Shown here: piece after piece, positions 6,353 to 14,237 of the stretch | Numbering within the stretch: the stretch's first letter is position 1 | How the letters are laid out: each line of letters starts with the position of its first letter | Source: Acidobacteriota bacterium | GTDB lineage: Bacteria > Acidobacteriota > Blastocatellia > Pyrinomonadales > Pyrinomonadaceae | NCBI GenBank assembly: GCA_963169175.1 | Contig: CAUJFK010000080.1 | Span: forward strand, 1 to 19,178 | DNA length: 19,178 bases | Direction of reading: 5' to 3' | The notes under the pieces: model-generated | The model's database searches: none | What the model was told of the DNA's origin: nothing | The model's input: only the letters and a program-made list of their open reading frames with translations | Program-made: the position numbers and the translations under genes

Positions 6353-7429
6353 ATGTCGCAAGCAGCAGTTTCCCGTGAGATAAATGACGAAAAAATGCAC
6401 GCTTTCCTTGGGAAAGTGGTGACCGATTTTGGAGCAACACTTGGTTCAATACTTGGCTATATCGGCTTTAAACTTGGGCTGTATGAGGCACTTGCCGAAG
6501 CGGACGGTTTGACGCCGGCTGAACTCGCGGCAAAGACCGGTACCAACGAGCGTTATGTCCGCGAATGGCTGATCAATCAGGCCGCCGGAGAGTATGTCGC
6601 ATACAACCCGGCAACTGGAAAATACTCGATGCTGCCGGAACAGGCGGTCGCGTTGACCGACGAGAACAGCCCGTTCTTTATCGGCGGCGGATTCTTTGTG
6701 ATGAAGGCGATGCTCAATGCCCAACCGCGGATCTTCGATGCTTTCAAGAACGGCGGCGGTATGTTGTGGGGCGAGCACGACCCCGACCTGTTCGTGGGGA
6801 CCGAAAAGTTTTTTCGGCCGGGTTATACGGCCCATCTGGTCAATTCATGGATACCATCGCTCACCGGGATCGAAGCGAAACTCCAAGCGGGCGCAAAGGT
6901 AGCGGACATCGGATGCGGCCACGGTGCATCGACGATCATCATGGCGAAGGCCTACCCGAATTCTACTTTCGAGGGATTCGACAATCATCCGGCCTCGATC
7001 GAGAATGCATCGGCAAAGGCTGAAGCGGCGGATCTATCAGGCCGTGTGACCTTTGTCACCGAGAATGCGTTATCCATCCCGGATAATAACTACGACCTGA
7101 TCTGCTTTTTTGACTGCCTGCACGATATGGGCGACCCGCACGGAGCGATGGAGCGGGCATTCGCAAATCTTGCTGACGACGGCAGCGTTCTTATCGTTGA
7201 ACCGATGGCGGGTAATTCCGTGGAAGAGAATTTCAACCCGGTCGGCCGGACGTACTCAGGCGCCTCGACGCTTTGCTGCACCGCCAACTCGATGGCCCTC
7301 GGCGGCGCTGCACTGGGGGCCGTCGCGACAGATGATGCGATCCGTGAGGTTGCAAACTCGGCGGGTTTCACACAGTTTCGCAGGGCCACGGAAACGCCGT
7401 TCAATCGCGTTTTCGAGGCACGAAAGTAG
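6353..7429 (+). CDS. Class I SAM-dependent methyltransferase with N-terminal winged helix
   Basis: A 358-residue cytoplasmic protein resembling the mycobacterial Rv2258c group. Residues about 20-90 form a winged-helix/dimerisation domain (LGLYEALAEADGLTPAELAA, TNERYVREWLINQAA). The Rossmann methyltransferase domain follows, with motif I KVADIGCGHGAS near residue 185, an acidic motif II region (FEGFDNHP), and FFDCLHDMGDP as motif IV. The C-terminus returns to a strand pair (TPFNRVFEAR). The start has GGAGG six bases upstream. The substrate is unknown; the fold assignment is firm. Confidence 0.88.
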   Translation: MSQAAVSREINDEKMHAFLGKVVTDFGATLGSILGYIGFKLGLYEALAEADGLTPAELAAKTGTNERYVREWLINQAAGEYVAYNPATGKYSMLPEQAVALTDENSPFFIGGGFFVMKAMLNAQPRIFDAFKNGGGMLWGEHDPDLFVGTEKFFRPGYTAHLVNSWIPSLTGIEAKLQAGAKVADIGCGHGASTIIMAKAYPNSTFEGFDNHPASIENASAKAEAADLSGRVTFVTENALSIPDNNYDLICFFDCLHDMGDPHGAMERAFANLADDGSVLIVEPMAGNSVEENFNPVGRTYSGASTLCCTANSMALGGAALGAVATDDAIREVANSAGFTQFRRATETPFNRVFEARK

Positions 7430-7508
7430 AGAAACGACAAAACTCGAACTTGGGCAGGCAAGTCGCGGCACCCGTAGTGCCGACAACATTCTCGAGAGGT
7501 GACTTACC

Positions 7509-7997
7509 GTGAAAGATCGTGTTGTTTACCTGTTTGTTCTTGCGTCATTGATCGCGGTTCCGTTTGTTCGATCAAACACCGGCGCCTACGAAGTCCACGC
7601 AGCCTCGGCCCGGGCAATGCCCACACCCACGCCCGCAAATCTCAAATTTGCCTATAAAGGCATATCCCTCGGAATGCTGACGGATGATGTTCGCAAGCAG
7701 CTCGGCGATCCAAAGGACCGCTCAGAGGCACAGGACCTTTATGTCTTCAGCGACGAGGAATCGGCACAGTTCCTTTACGATGCTTCGCATAAAGTAACAG
7801 CTATCATGCTAACATTCTCCGGCAAATTGACTGGTGCTCCGACACCGAAAGACGTATTCGGCGAGGATGTTCCGGCAAGGGCCGATGGCGGCATCTCGAA
7901 AATGGTCCGCTATGAGAAGGCCGGATATTGGGTCTCATACAACAAGATAGTGGGCGATGATTCAATGATCAGCATCGCAATGCAGAGGATCCAGTAA
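7509..7997 (+). CDS. Small secreted protein, BamE/SmpA-like repeat region
   Basis: GTG start with GAGGTGA upstream. Residues 1-22 form a signal peptide (RVVYLFVLASLIAVPFVRS), followed by a Pro/Thr-rich linker (PTPTPANL). Then comes GISLGMLTDDVRKQLGDPKDRS, which resembles the 'G.t.eeV...LG.P' motif of small outer-membrane-associated BamE-like folds. The rest (YVFSDEESAQFLYD, AIMLTFSG) looks like alternating strands. No lipobox cysteine is present, so it should be a soluble periplasmic protein. 162 aa; function unknown. Confidence 0.7.
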   Translation: MKDRVVYLFVLASLIAVPFVRSNTGAYEVHAASARAMPTPTPANLKFAYKGISLGMLTDDVRKQLGDPKDRSEAQDLYVFSDEESAQFLYDASHKVTAIMLTFSGKLTGAPTPKDVFGEDVPARADGGISKMVRYEKAGYWVSYNKIVGDDSMISIAMQRIQ

Positions 7998-8085
7998 ACC
8001 CGGTTCCTCTTTCGTGTTCTTCTGGTTCGGCTTGTCCCGTGGTCAGGCAGCGTTGCAACCATGGATTTAGAGGAATAGAAAGAAA

Positions 8086-8118
8086 TCGGGCCGCCCGCCA
8101 CTGAACAATTCGGCCCGA
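8086..8118. repeat. Inverted repeat between the secreted-protein gene and pntA
   Basis: TCGGGCCG (8086-8093) and CGGCCCGA (8111-8118) form an exact 8-bp stem around a 17-base loop. There is no T-run, so it is a weak terminator candidate; a regulatory role for pntA is equally possible. Confidence 0.4.
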
Positions 8119-8132
8119 CCGGCAACTGCAGT

Positions 8133-8161
8133 TTGTGCGCTCCTCGCTTATCGTTTAAAAT
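8133..8161 (+). promoter_or_regulatory. Possible pntA promoter
   Basis: TTGTGC (8133-8138), 17 bases, TAAAAT (8156-8161), 51 bases upstream of the pntA ATG. Each hexamer keeps most of the consensus. The call is tentative. Confidence 0.35.
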
Positions 8162-8212
8162 TCCGCATTCGAATCCGCATTAGCGCACCGTTACCTGCGC
8201 CAGCCGAAACTT

Positions 8213-9952
8213 ATGACTCAAATTGGCATCCCAAAGGAAATCCACCCCGGCGAAAAGCGCGTTGCCGCCACGCCGCAAACGATACTTAAACTTAAGAAAC
8301 TTGGTTTTAATGTTGCGGTCCAGGCCGGTGCCGGGCATGAGATAAACGCAACCGACGCCGAGTATCAGGAAGCCGGGGCGACGATAGTTCCCGACGCTGC
8401 CGAGCTTTGGGCGTCGTCGGATGTGGTGATGAAGGTTCGCCCGCCTGAGAACGGCGAGACCGACCTGATGCGGATGGGCGGTTGGCTGGTCGGCTTTATT
8501 TGGCCCGGCCAGAACCGCGAGGTCATCGACCGTATGGCCAAAAAGAACGCGACCGTTTTTGCAATGGACAGCGTCCCGCGCATAACTCGTGCTCAGAAAA
8601 TGGACACGCTCTCTGTTATGGCGAACATTGCCGGTTACCGCGCCATTATCGAGGCCGCCGCTCATTTTCCGCGATTTTTTACCGGACAGATAACCGCGGC
8701 CGGGCGTATCGACCCGGCAAAAGTTTTGGTTATAGGCGCCGGTGTTGCTGGCTTATCCGCGATCGGTGCTGCAAAAGGTTTGGGTGCGATCGTTCGTGCA
8801 TTCGATCCGCGTTCGGCGACAAAAGATCAGGTTGCGTCGATGGGCGCCGAGTTTCTCGAACTCGACGTTAAGGAAGAAGGCGAAGGCAAAGGCGGTTACG
8901 CCAAGCAGATGTCCGACGATTTTCTCAAGGCCGAAATGGCACTGTTTGCCGCCCAGGCGATGCAGGTGGACATTATCGTCACGACTGCACTGATCCCCGG
9001 CAAACCTGCTCCAAAATTGATCACAAAAGGCATGGTCGAATCGATGAAACCCGGCTCGGTCATCGTCGATCTCGCCGCCGAACAAGGCGGCAACTGCGCC
9101 CTAACCGAACCCGGCAAAGTCACCCACCACAAAGGCGTAACAATAATCGGCTACACCGACCTGCCATCGAGAATGGCATCGATGTCCTCGCAGTTGTACG
9201 GCGCCTGCGTCACCGCGCTTTTGGAAGAATTGATCGACAAACAGGCAGAAACACGACCGGTAGGGAGTGTGCCCGCTGGTGAAATCGCCGCCCCGGGGGG
9301 TGTCGGCGGCCCGGATATTGTCACGAGTCAACCGGCGGACAAAGGTGCTTCTATCGCTAAAGAAGAGCCCGTCACGCCAACGCTTCACGTCGATCTCGAA
9401 GACGAAGTGATCCGCGGTGCCATCGTCCTCGACCAAGGCAAAATGCTCTGGCCGGCGCCGGTCAAAGAACAGCCGCCGCCGCCCGAACCGGGCGTACCGT
9501 CGAAAAGCTCAGCCGCCGTCGCCGCAGCCAAACCCACCGGCCACGGCCACGACGAAGGAACTGGCGTCAGCCCGTGGCTGCTCGCCGTCGTCGGCCTGAT
9601 AATGCTCGGCCTGGCATTCATCATCCCGCCAAAACCCGCCACAGCCGGCGGCGATTTCCTCGGCCACCTGACGGTCTTCATCCTCGCCATCTTCATTGGT
9701 TTTCAAATCGTCTGGAATGTAAAACCGGCATTGCACACACCGCTAATGAGCGTAACAAACGCCATCAGCGGCATTATTTTGGTAGGCGGCATGCTCCAGC
9801 TAACCGGCGACCTCTTCACCGGCGGCAATCGCAGCCTCGGCTCCCTAAACCTAACCGTCATCCTCGGCGCCATCGCCGTCCTAATAGCCGCCATCAACAT
9901 CGCCGGCGGATTTTTAGTAACAAATCGAATGCTGGGGATGTTTAGGAAGTGA
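8213..9952 (+). CDS. pntA: NAD(P) transhydrogenase alpha subunit
   Basis: Proton-translocating transhydrogenase subunit that exchanges hydride between NADH and NADP+ with PntB. Residues 1-340 form the NAD-binding domain I: GIPKEIHPGEKRVAATPQT at the start, VLVIGAGVAGLSAIGAAKGLGAIVRAFD as Rossmann fold near 172, and GYTDLPSRMASMSSQLYG. From about 450 there are four hydrophobic segments (PWLLAVVGLIMLGLAFII, LTVFILAIFIGFQIVW, SGIILVGGMLQL, ILGAIAVLIAAINIAGGFLV). The product is 579 aa against about 510 in E. coli. Much of the excess is a Pro/Ala/Gly-rich stretch at about 343-390 beginning with the in-frame 25-bp repeat (TRPVGSVP), plus a second low-complexity linker at 415-445. The last 78 bases are repeated after vapBC. 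Confidence 0.96.
   Translation: MTQIGIPKEIHPGEKRVAATPQTILKLKKLGFNVAVQAGAGHEINATDAEYQEAGATIVPDAAELWASSDVVMKVRPPENGETDLMRMGGWLVGFIWPGQNREVIDRMAKKNATVFAMDSVPRITRAQKMDTLSVMANIAGYRAIIEAAAHFPRFFTGQITAAGRIDPAKVLVIGAGVAGLSAIGAAKGLGAIVRAFDPRSATKDQVASMGAEFLELDVKEEGEGKGGYAKQMSDDFLKAEMALFAAQAMQVDIIVTTALIPGKPAPKLITKGMVESMKPGSVIVDLAAEQGGNCALTEPGKVTHHKGVTIIGYTDLPSRMASMSSQLYGACVTALLEELIDKQAETRPVGSVPAGEIAAPGGVGGPDIVTSQPADKGASIAKEEPVTPTLHVDLEDEVIRGAIVLDQGKMLWPAPVKEQPPPPEPGVPSKSSAAVAAAKPTGHGHDEGTGVSPWLLAVVGLIMLGLAFIIPPKPATAGGDFLGHLTVFILAIFIGFQIVWNVKPALHTPLMSVTNAISGIILVGGMLQLTGDLFTGGNRSLGSLNLTVILGAIAVLIAAINIAGGFLVTNRMLGMFRK
9249..9273 (+). repeat. 25-bp in-gene repeat, copy 2 (in pntA)
   Basis: Identical to 4672-4696 in gcvPB and read in the same frame (TRPVGSVP). 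It opens a stretch of about 45 residues (343-390) that separates LLEELIDKQ from LHVDLEDEVIRGA. In other PntA proteins these two segments are much closer together. Confidence 0.8.
9873..9950 (+). repeat. Direct repeat A: 3' end of pntA
   Basis: Bases 9873-9950 encode the last 26 residues of PntA. They match 10678-10755 in 73 of 78 positions without gaps. The intervening DNA contains only vapB, vapC and a short hairpin. Confidence 0.9.
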
Positions 9953-10007
9953 ACAATGTTGGCTGCCCAGCTTCCTTTTGATGATAAAATCAAGCCGGGT
10001 GAAATCT

Positions 10008-10241
10008 ATGACAGTTAAAGAAGCCGTGTTGGAAAAATTAGAAGCACTGCCGGCGGTAAAGCAACAGGAAGTGCTGGATTTTGTCGAGTTTCTCGAAGCG
10101 AAACAGCCCGCCCGCAAGCCGCGTCGCTCGCTTAAAGGCAGCCTAGCGCACTTGAACATCAAATGGACCGAAGAGGATATGCGCCAGGCTCGTAACGAAA
10201 TGTGGCGAGGATACACAAAGGACACGTGGGATGAGAAATAG
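10008..10241 (+). CDS. VapB-type/DUF2281-like antitoxin
   Basis: A 77-residue acidic-to-basic helical protein: MTVKEAVLEKLEALPAVKQQ, EVLDFVEFLEAK, then a basic middle (ARKPRRSLKGSL) and a C-terminal ARNEMWRGYTKDTW toxin-wrapping tail. This order fits the DUF2281-type antitoxins found with PIN toxins. Start ATG 10008 has GGTGA four bases upstream; an in-frame ATG at 9978 would add a basic extension with no support. vapC starts 3 bases after the stop. Confidence 0.78.
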   Translation: MTVKEAVLEKLEALPAVKQQEVLDFVEFLEAKQPARKPRRSLKGSLAHLNIKWTEEDMRQARNEMWRGYTKDTWDEK

Positions 10242-10244
10242 ACT

Positions 10245-10646
10245 ATGGACGAGATAGTCATTGACACAAATATCGTCATCTTCTATTTCGGCGAGTTCTC
10301 AAGACTGACAAAACTCGCCGAAACTACCGTTGATGAGGCTGCGGAAAAGGGAACGGTTCTTGTTCCCTCTATCGTCCTCGTAGAGCTTGTCTATTTGATC
10401 GAAAAAAATCGCATTCCCGCCGACGTTCTCAACAAACTTCGCGAAGCCCTAGACGACGATTCGACAGCGTTCCGCTTAGCCGAGTTGACTCGCGGGGTCG
10501 CGGACGAGATCGAAAACATCGACCGATCGATCGTCGCCGATATGCCCGACCGAATCATAGCCGCAACCGCAAGACACTTAGGCTTGCCGCTCGTGACCAG
10601 CGACAGCGACTTACATAATCTGACTAATATCGAAACGATCTGGTAA
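10245..10646 (+). CDS. vapC: VapC-type PIN-domain ribonuclease toxin
   Basis: A 133-residue PIN domain with all four acidic positions visible: D7 in IVIDTNI, E47 in VLVELVYL, D103 in MPDRIIAATA, and D121/D123 in LVTSDSDL. These bind Mg2+ and cleave RNA (tRNA or rRNA in studied members). It forms a TA operon with the preceding antitoxin. The pair lies exactly between the two copies of the pntA 3' end. Confidence 0.92.
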   Translation: MDEIVIDTNIVIFYFGEFSRLTKLAETTVDEAAEKGTVLVPSIVLVELVYLIEKNRIPADVLNKLREALDDDSTAFRLAELTRGVADEIENIDRSIVADMPDRIIAATARHLGLPLVTSDSDLHNLTNIETIW

Positions 10647-10653
10647 ATACTAA

Positions 10654-10683
10654 CGGCGACGTCGAAACACACATTCGTCGCCG
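10654..10683. repeat. Hairpin at the downstream junction of the vapBC insert
   Basis: CGGCGACG (10654-10661) and CGTCGCCG (10676-10683) form an exact 8-bp stem with a 14-base loop, right after the vapC stop. The right arm overlaps the first six bases of direct repeat B. It may be a terminator without a clear U-tract or mark the junction. Confidence 0.5.
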
Positions 10684-10755
10684 TCCTAATCGCCGCCATC
10701 AACATCGCCGGCGGATTTTTAGTAACAGATAGGATGTTGGGGATGTTTAGGAAGT
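10678..10755 (+). repeat. Direct repeat B: orphan copy of the pntA 3' end
   Basis: It reads in frame AVLIAAINIAGGFLVTDRMLGMFRK and a TAG stop, and matches 9873-9950 in 73 of 78 bases. Four of the five differences are silent or conservative at protein level (two within one Arg codon, one in Leu); one changes N to D. This pattern suggests a copy that diverged under selection as part of a working pntA rather than after duplication here. Confidence 0.9.
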
Positions 10756-10841
10756 AGGGTAATTTTGTCGTCCAGTATTTGCGTTAAGTGTGGCGATGGA
10801 GGTTCTGTGGTTTTATTAGGGTCGATAAGACAGGAGGAGTT

Positions 10842-11918
10842 ATGAAAGCAATCGTAGTCGTTCTACTTACGCTTTTAATGGTTGGAGGATCGTTTGCACA
10901 ACAGCCAACTCCGTCGGATTATTCTGTCTATCGCGATGAGAAATATCCTTTCTCTCTTTTCTACCCTAAGGACTGGACACAGCTTCAGCCAACTCACGCA
11001 GCGACGCGCTTCAAGATTGCTAAGGAGGACGGCATCTACTATACAGACTTCAACATCAATGCGCTATATGTAGCATCTTTGAGAAACATGACTCCCGAAA
11101 GCTATGTCAAGGGTTATATCGACAAGCCGCAGCTAATTGACGCGATGGTCAAGCAGGGTAATCCGACCGCCAAAGTTGTTTCGCGAGGCCGAACATACGT
11201 GAATAATCAGGAAGCCTACTTCTCAAAGAGCGAAGGAACCTTCAGGACGTTCGACGCCTCGGTACGGGTGACCGTTTATCAGATCATGACGATATTCGAG
11301 GGAAATATTTATACCCTTACGTTTCGTGCGCCGACAGGTGAATTTGAAGAGAACTTCCCAACCTTCAATTTTATTGCTTCGAGTTTCGTGATACGTCCCA
11401 CAACGATAACCGTTCCGAAGGCAACTTCAAGTTCGAATTCGAAGTTAGGCCTGGAACTTACAATTTTCAAAGACTCTCTGTTTCCATTGTCGTTTTCGTA
11501 TCCGGCAGAATGGTCAACCACGAGTTTCCAAGCTTCGGACGGCCGGATTTCGCTAAGAAAAACTGCAAAAACGGTCATCTTCGTCTCCGCTAAGCATATC
11601 CCCGCGATTAAGGGGATGACCTCGCTAGAGTATGTAGAAGAACTCGAAAATAACGTAGCCGCGTTAATGAACGAATTTCGTTCGCGAGATTCGACCGTGA
11701 GATTGATTGGAAGTGGTCGCTCAAGTGTCGCAACCCGCCCGGCATTCTATATCAAGGTCAATGGTACAGATGGTATGGGCGATTCGATGACAATACACCA
11801 AGTTTATTTTTCAGCGGGCGTCGATTTATACATGTTCCAGCTTCGATCGTCGCCAACTGAGTATTCAGGGCATTACCCCGAGTTCCTAAAGATCTTGTCG
11901 TCGATACAAATCAACTAG
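10842..11918 (+). CDS. Secreted protein with two tandem PsbP/Mog1-like domains
   Basis: The ATG at 10842 has a perfect AGGAGGAG upstream; an in-frame start at 10788 would bury the signal peptide. Residues 1-19 (KAIVVVLLTLLMVGGSFA) form a signal peptide. Two related domains follow: YRDEKYPFSLFYPKDWTQL near residue 28 and FKDSLFPLSFSYPAEWSTTS near 212. Each opens with the 'P.s..YP..W' motif and ends with a YTLTFRAP- or LYMFQLRSS-type strand and 'F..I.SSF/L.SI' helix. This resembles the PsbP/DUF1795 group. 358 aa; no catalytic motif seen; function unknown. It separates pntA from pntB. Confidence 0.75.
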   Translation: MKAIVVVLLTLLMVGGSFAQQPTPSDYSVYRDEKYPFSLFYPKDWTQLQPTHAATRFKIAKEDGIYYTDFNINALYVASLRNMTPESYVKGYIDKPQLIDAMVKQGNPTAKVVSRGRTYVNNQEAYFSKSEGTFRTFDASVRVTVYQIMTIFEGNIYTLTFRAPTGEFEENFPTFNFIASSFVIRPTTITVPKATSSSNSKLGLELTIFKDSLFPLSFSYPAEWSTTSFQASDGRISLRKTAKTVIFVSAKHIPAIKGMTSLEYVEELENNVAALMNEFRSRDSTVRLIGSGRSSVATRPAFYIKVNGTDGMGDSMTIHQVYFSAGVDLYMFQLRSSPTEYSGHYPEFLKILSSIQIN

Positions 11919-12017
11919 GCGACTCAGGACACAGCAGAACCGGCGAGGATTCGGCACGTAGCACTACGTACCGCTCACGAAGGCGGACGATTGGCTTACA
12001 AGGACATTGGATTTGCA
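11919..12017. other. Intergenic spacer with a small hairpin
   Basis: Start of the 329-base gap between the secreted-protein gene and the RAYT gene; the rest of the gap is REP sequence. The only structure seen here is ACGTA-GCAC-TACGT at 11956-11969. Confidence 0.4.
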
Positions 12018-12118
12018 TCGCGTAGCGATGAGTTGAATTTAGCCGTGGGTTTCAACCCACGGAACACATGACAACACAACCTCGTCGCGTAGCGACGATT
12101 GAATCGGGCGAATCGATT

Positions 12119-12210
12119 TATTCAATCGTCGCTAACTCGACACCGTCATTCTTATCCGAGAGACCGTGGGTTGAAACGAACGGCTAAAATCATGTAACCG
12201 CCTACGCGGT
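12119..12210 (+). repeat. Decayed second REP set left of the RAYT gene
   Basis: ATTCAATCGTCGCT (12120-12133) followed by ACCGTGGGTTGAAAC (12162-12176), CGGCTAAAA and ACCGC-CTAC-GCGGT (12197-12210). This is the order of the right-end REP, but the hairpin arms are broken (GAACGG instead of CCACGG, loss of the GCGACG arm). Confidence 0.6.
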
Positions 12211-12247
12211 CACAAATATTTCTCTTCGCGTATTGACGATTCAATAG

Positions 12248-12700
12248 ATGGCCAACACATATTCAAATTTGTTTTATCACATTGTATTCAGCACGAAAGG
12301 CCGTGTTGATTTCATCGAACAGGAGATCGAACAGCGCGTTTGGGCATACATCGGCGGGATTGCACGCAAGCACGGATTGACCGCGTTGCAAGTCGGCGGA
12401 ATCGAGAATCACATTCATGCATTGACGATGGCAAAGCCGATTCATGCACCAAGCCAGATCGCGCAATGGTTGAAGGGCGAATCATCCAGATGGATCCACG
12501 AAGAATTCCCGTATCTGTCGAAGTTTGGTTGGCAAGACGGTTACGGAGTGTTCTCGGTCAGCAAATCGAATGTCCCAGACGTGATCGAATACATTAGGAA
12601 TCAGCGTAAGCATCATTTGATGCAGAGTTTTGAAGACGAATATGTTTCGATGTTGAAATTGCACGGGATTGATTACGATGAACGGTATCTATTCGATTAA
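12248..12700 (+). CDS. REP-associated tyrosine transposase (RAYT, IS200/IS605 Y1 family)
   Basis: A 150-residue single-domain HUH endonuclease. It has the usual N-terminus (YSNLFYHIVFSTKGR), the metal-binding HUH pair in GGIENHIHALT (H55, H57), and the nucleophile region VIEYIRNQRKHH (Y116). The SQIAQWLKGESSRWI and FGWQDGYGVFSVS segments are typical of the transposase_17 group. No TnpB or accessory gene is present. Enzymes of this class cut and join single-stranded REP hairpins such as those flanking the gene here. The frame is intact, so recent activity is possible. Confidence 0.93.
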   Translation: MANTYSNLFYHIVFSTKGRVDFIEQEIEQRVWAYIGGIARKHGLTALQVGGIENHIHALTMAKPIHAPSQIAQWLKGESSRWIHEEFPYLSKFGWQDGYGVFSVSKSNVPDVIEYIRNQRKHHLMQSFEDEYVSMLKLHGIDYDERYLFD

Positions 12701-12817
12701 TTCAATCGTCGCTACGCGACGGGGATGATTATTTTCACGTTCCGTGGGTTGAAACCCACGGCTAAATTCATTTGATCGCTACGCGATTCGCAATCGGAAC
12801 GGATCAAATTTATCTTA

Positions 12818-14218
12818 ATGCAACAATCACTAATCACGATCGCATACATCGCCGCGAGTGCGTTGTTTATTTTGAGCCTTGGCGGACTTTCCCGGCAGGA
12901 GACGGCGCGGCGGGGGAATTGGTACGGGATCATCGGAATGGTGATCGCATTGGTTGCCACCGGGGCCGCGATGAATGTCGGCGGGCTGCCGGTTTTGGCG
13001 GCGGCGTTGGTTCCCGGTTTGATCATCGGCGCCATTTTGGCAAGCCGTGTGCAGATGACCTCGATGCCGGAGTTGGTGGCGATATTGCACAGCTTTGTCG
13101 GTCTTGCGGCGGTGCTGGTTGGGTTTGCGACATATATCGGGCCGCACGCGCAGATGACGGCGGCGGAGAAGAATCTGCATACGGCCGAGATCTTCATCGG
13201 CATCTGCATCGGTTCGATCACGTTTACCGGATCGGTCATCGCGTTTCTAAAACTGCGCGGGTCGCTTAGCGGCAAGCCCTTGATCATTCCGGCGCGGCAT
13301 ATGATCAACCTTATCATGCTGCTGGTTACGATCGGCCTCGGAGTCGCGTTTTTTATGGCGCCGAATGAGGCGACCGGCCAATGGCCGCTGTTGATCGCGA
13401 CGGTGCTGACCGGCATTCTCGGTGTTCATTTCATCATGGCGATCGGCGGTGCCGATATGCCGGTGGTCGTCTCGATGCTCAACAGCTATTCCGGCTGGGC
13501 GGCCGCTGCTGCGGGTTTTATGCTGTCGAACGATCTGCTTATTATCACGGGCGCTCTGGTCGGTTCATCGGGCGCGATCCTCAGTTACATAATGTGCAAG
13601 GGGATGAACCGCTCGTTTGTCAGCGTAATGTTGGGCGGGTTTGGAACCGAAGGCGGGGCACCGGCAGCAGCCGGTTCGGCGCCCGCGGGCGAAGTGCATT
13701 CGGTCGATGCCGAGAGTGCCGCAGCGATGCTTCAGCAATCGAAAAAGGTCATCATTATTCCCGGCTACGGCCTCGCCGTCGCACAGGCACAACACTCGCT
13801 GGCAGAGGTCGTCAAGATCCTCAAGGAAGGCGGGACCGAAGTCAAATTTGCCATTCACCCTGTCGCCGGCCGCCTGCCCGGCCACATGAACGTCCTGCTT
13901 GCCGAGGCCAATATTCCATACGACATCGTCTTCGAAATGGACGAGATCAACAACGAATTCCCCTCGACCGACGTTGCGTGGGTCATCGGCGCAAACGACA
14001 TCGTCAACCCGTCCGCACTGGATGATCCGGCCTCGCCCATCGCCGGCATGCCCGTCCTCCACGTATGGGAAGCCCGCGACGTGATTGTAATGAAACGCGG
14101 CATGGCCAGCGGCTACGCCGGCGTAGATAACCCGCTCTTCTACAACGAAAACACCCTAATGCTCTTCGGCGACGCGAAGAAGGTGGTGGATGAGATATTG
14201 ACCGCGATGAGAAATTAG
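12818..14218 (+). CDS. pntB: NAD(P) transhydrogenase beta subunit
   Basis: Full-length PntB (466 aa, like E. coli's 462). Residues 1-260 contain eight or nine membrane helices with family segments RVQMTSMPELVAILHSFVGLAA, GSITFTGSVIAFLKL and ADMPVVVSMLNSYSGWAAAA. After a short Ala/Gly/Pro linker near 285 comes the NADP-binding domain III, with IIIPGYGLAVAQAQHSL near residue 310, HPVAGRLPGHMNVLLAEA, EINNEFPSTDVAWVIGANDIVNP and MKRGMASGYAGVDNPLF. It lacks a clear ribosome binding site, and the RAYT unit ends 31 bases upstream, so transcription from the pntA promoter must cross 2.9 kb of inserted DNA or start inside it. Confidence 0.97.
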   Translation: MQQSLITIAYIAASALFILSLGGLSRQETARRGNWYGIIGMVIALVATGAAMNVGGLPVLAAALVPGLIIGAILASRVQMTSMPELVAILHSFVGLAAVLVGFATYIGPHAQMTAAEKNLHTAEIFIGICIGSITFTGSVIAFLKLRGSLSGKPLIIPARHMINLIMLLVTIGLGVAFFMAPNEATGQWPLLIATVLTGILGVHFIMAIGGADMPVVVSMLNSYSGWAAAAAGFMLSNDLLIITGALVGSSGAILSYIMCKGMNRSFVSVMLGGFGTEGGAPAAAGSAPAGEVHSVDAESAAAMLQQSKKVIIIPGYGLAVAQAQHSLAEVVKILKEGGTEVKFAIHPVAGRLPGHMNVLLAEANIPYDIVFEMDEINNEFPSTDVAWVIGANDIVNPSALDDPASPIAGMPVLHVWEARDVIVMKRGMASGYAGVDNPLFYNENTLMLFGDAKKVVDEILTAMRN

Positions 14219-14237
14219 TTGTGCTAAGATTAATTGT

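Larger units (their letters stand above)
12018..12786 (+). mobile_element. RAYT-REP unit with 87-bp inverted ends
   Basis: Left end 12018-12104 and right end 12700-12786 are inverted copies with the same order of parts. There is a short palindrome (TCGCGTAGCGAT), a 32-base exact inverted match (12034-12065 against 12739-12770) containing the hairpin CCGTGGGTT-TC-AACCCACGG, and the outer 22-base match 12083-12104 against 12700-12721 (CGTCGC-GTA-GCGACG plus ATTGAAT). The gene for a Y1 transposase lies between. The right end stops 31 bases before pntB. Confidence 0.82.

Noticed and set aside
12712..13416. 234-codon open frame on the minus strand opposite pntB
   Set aside because: Mirror of pntB, whose plus-strand frame is fully conserved; the minus-strand translation has no domain-like pattern.
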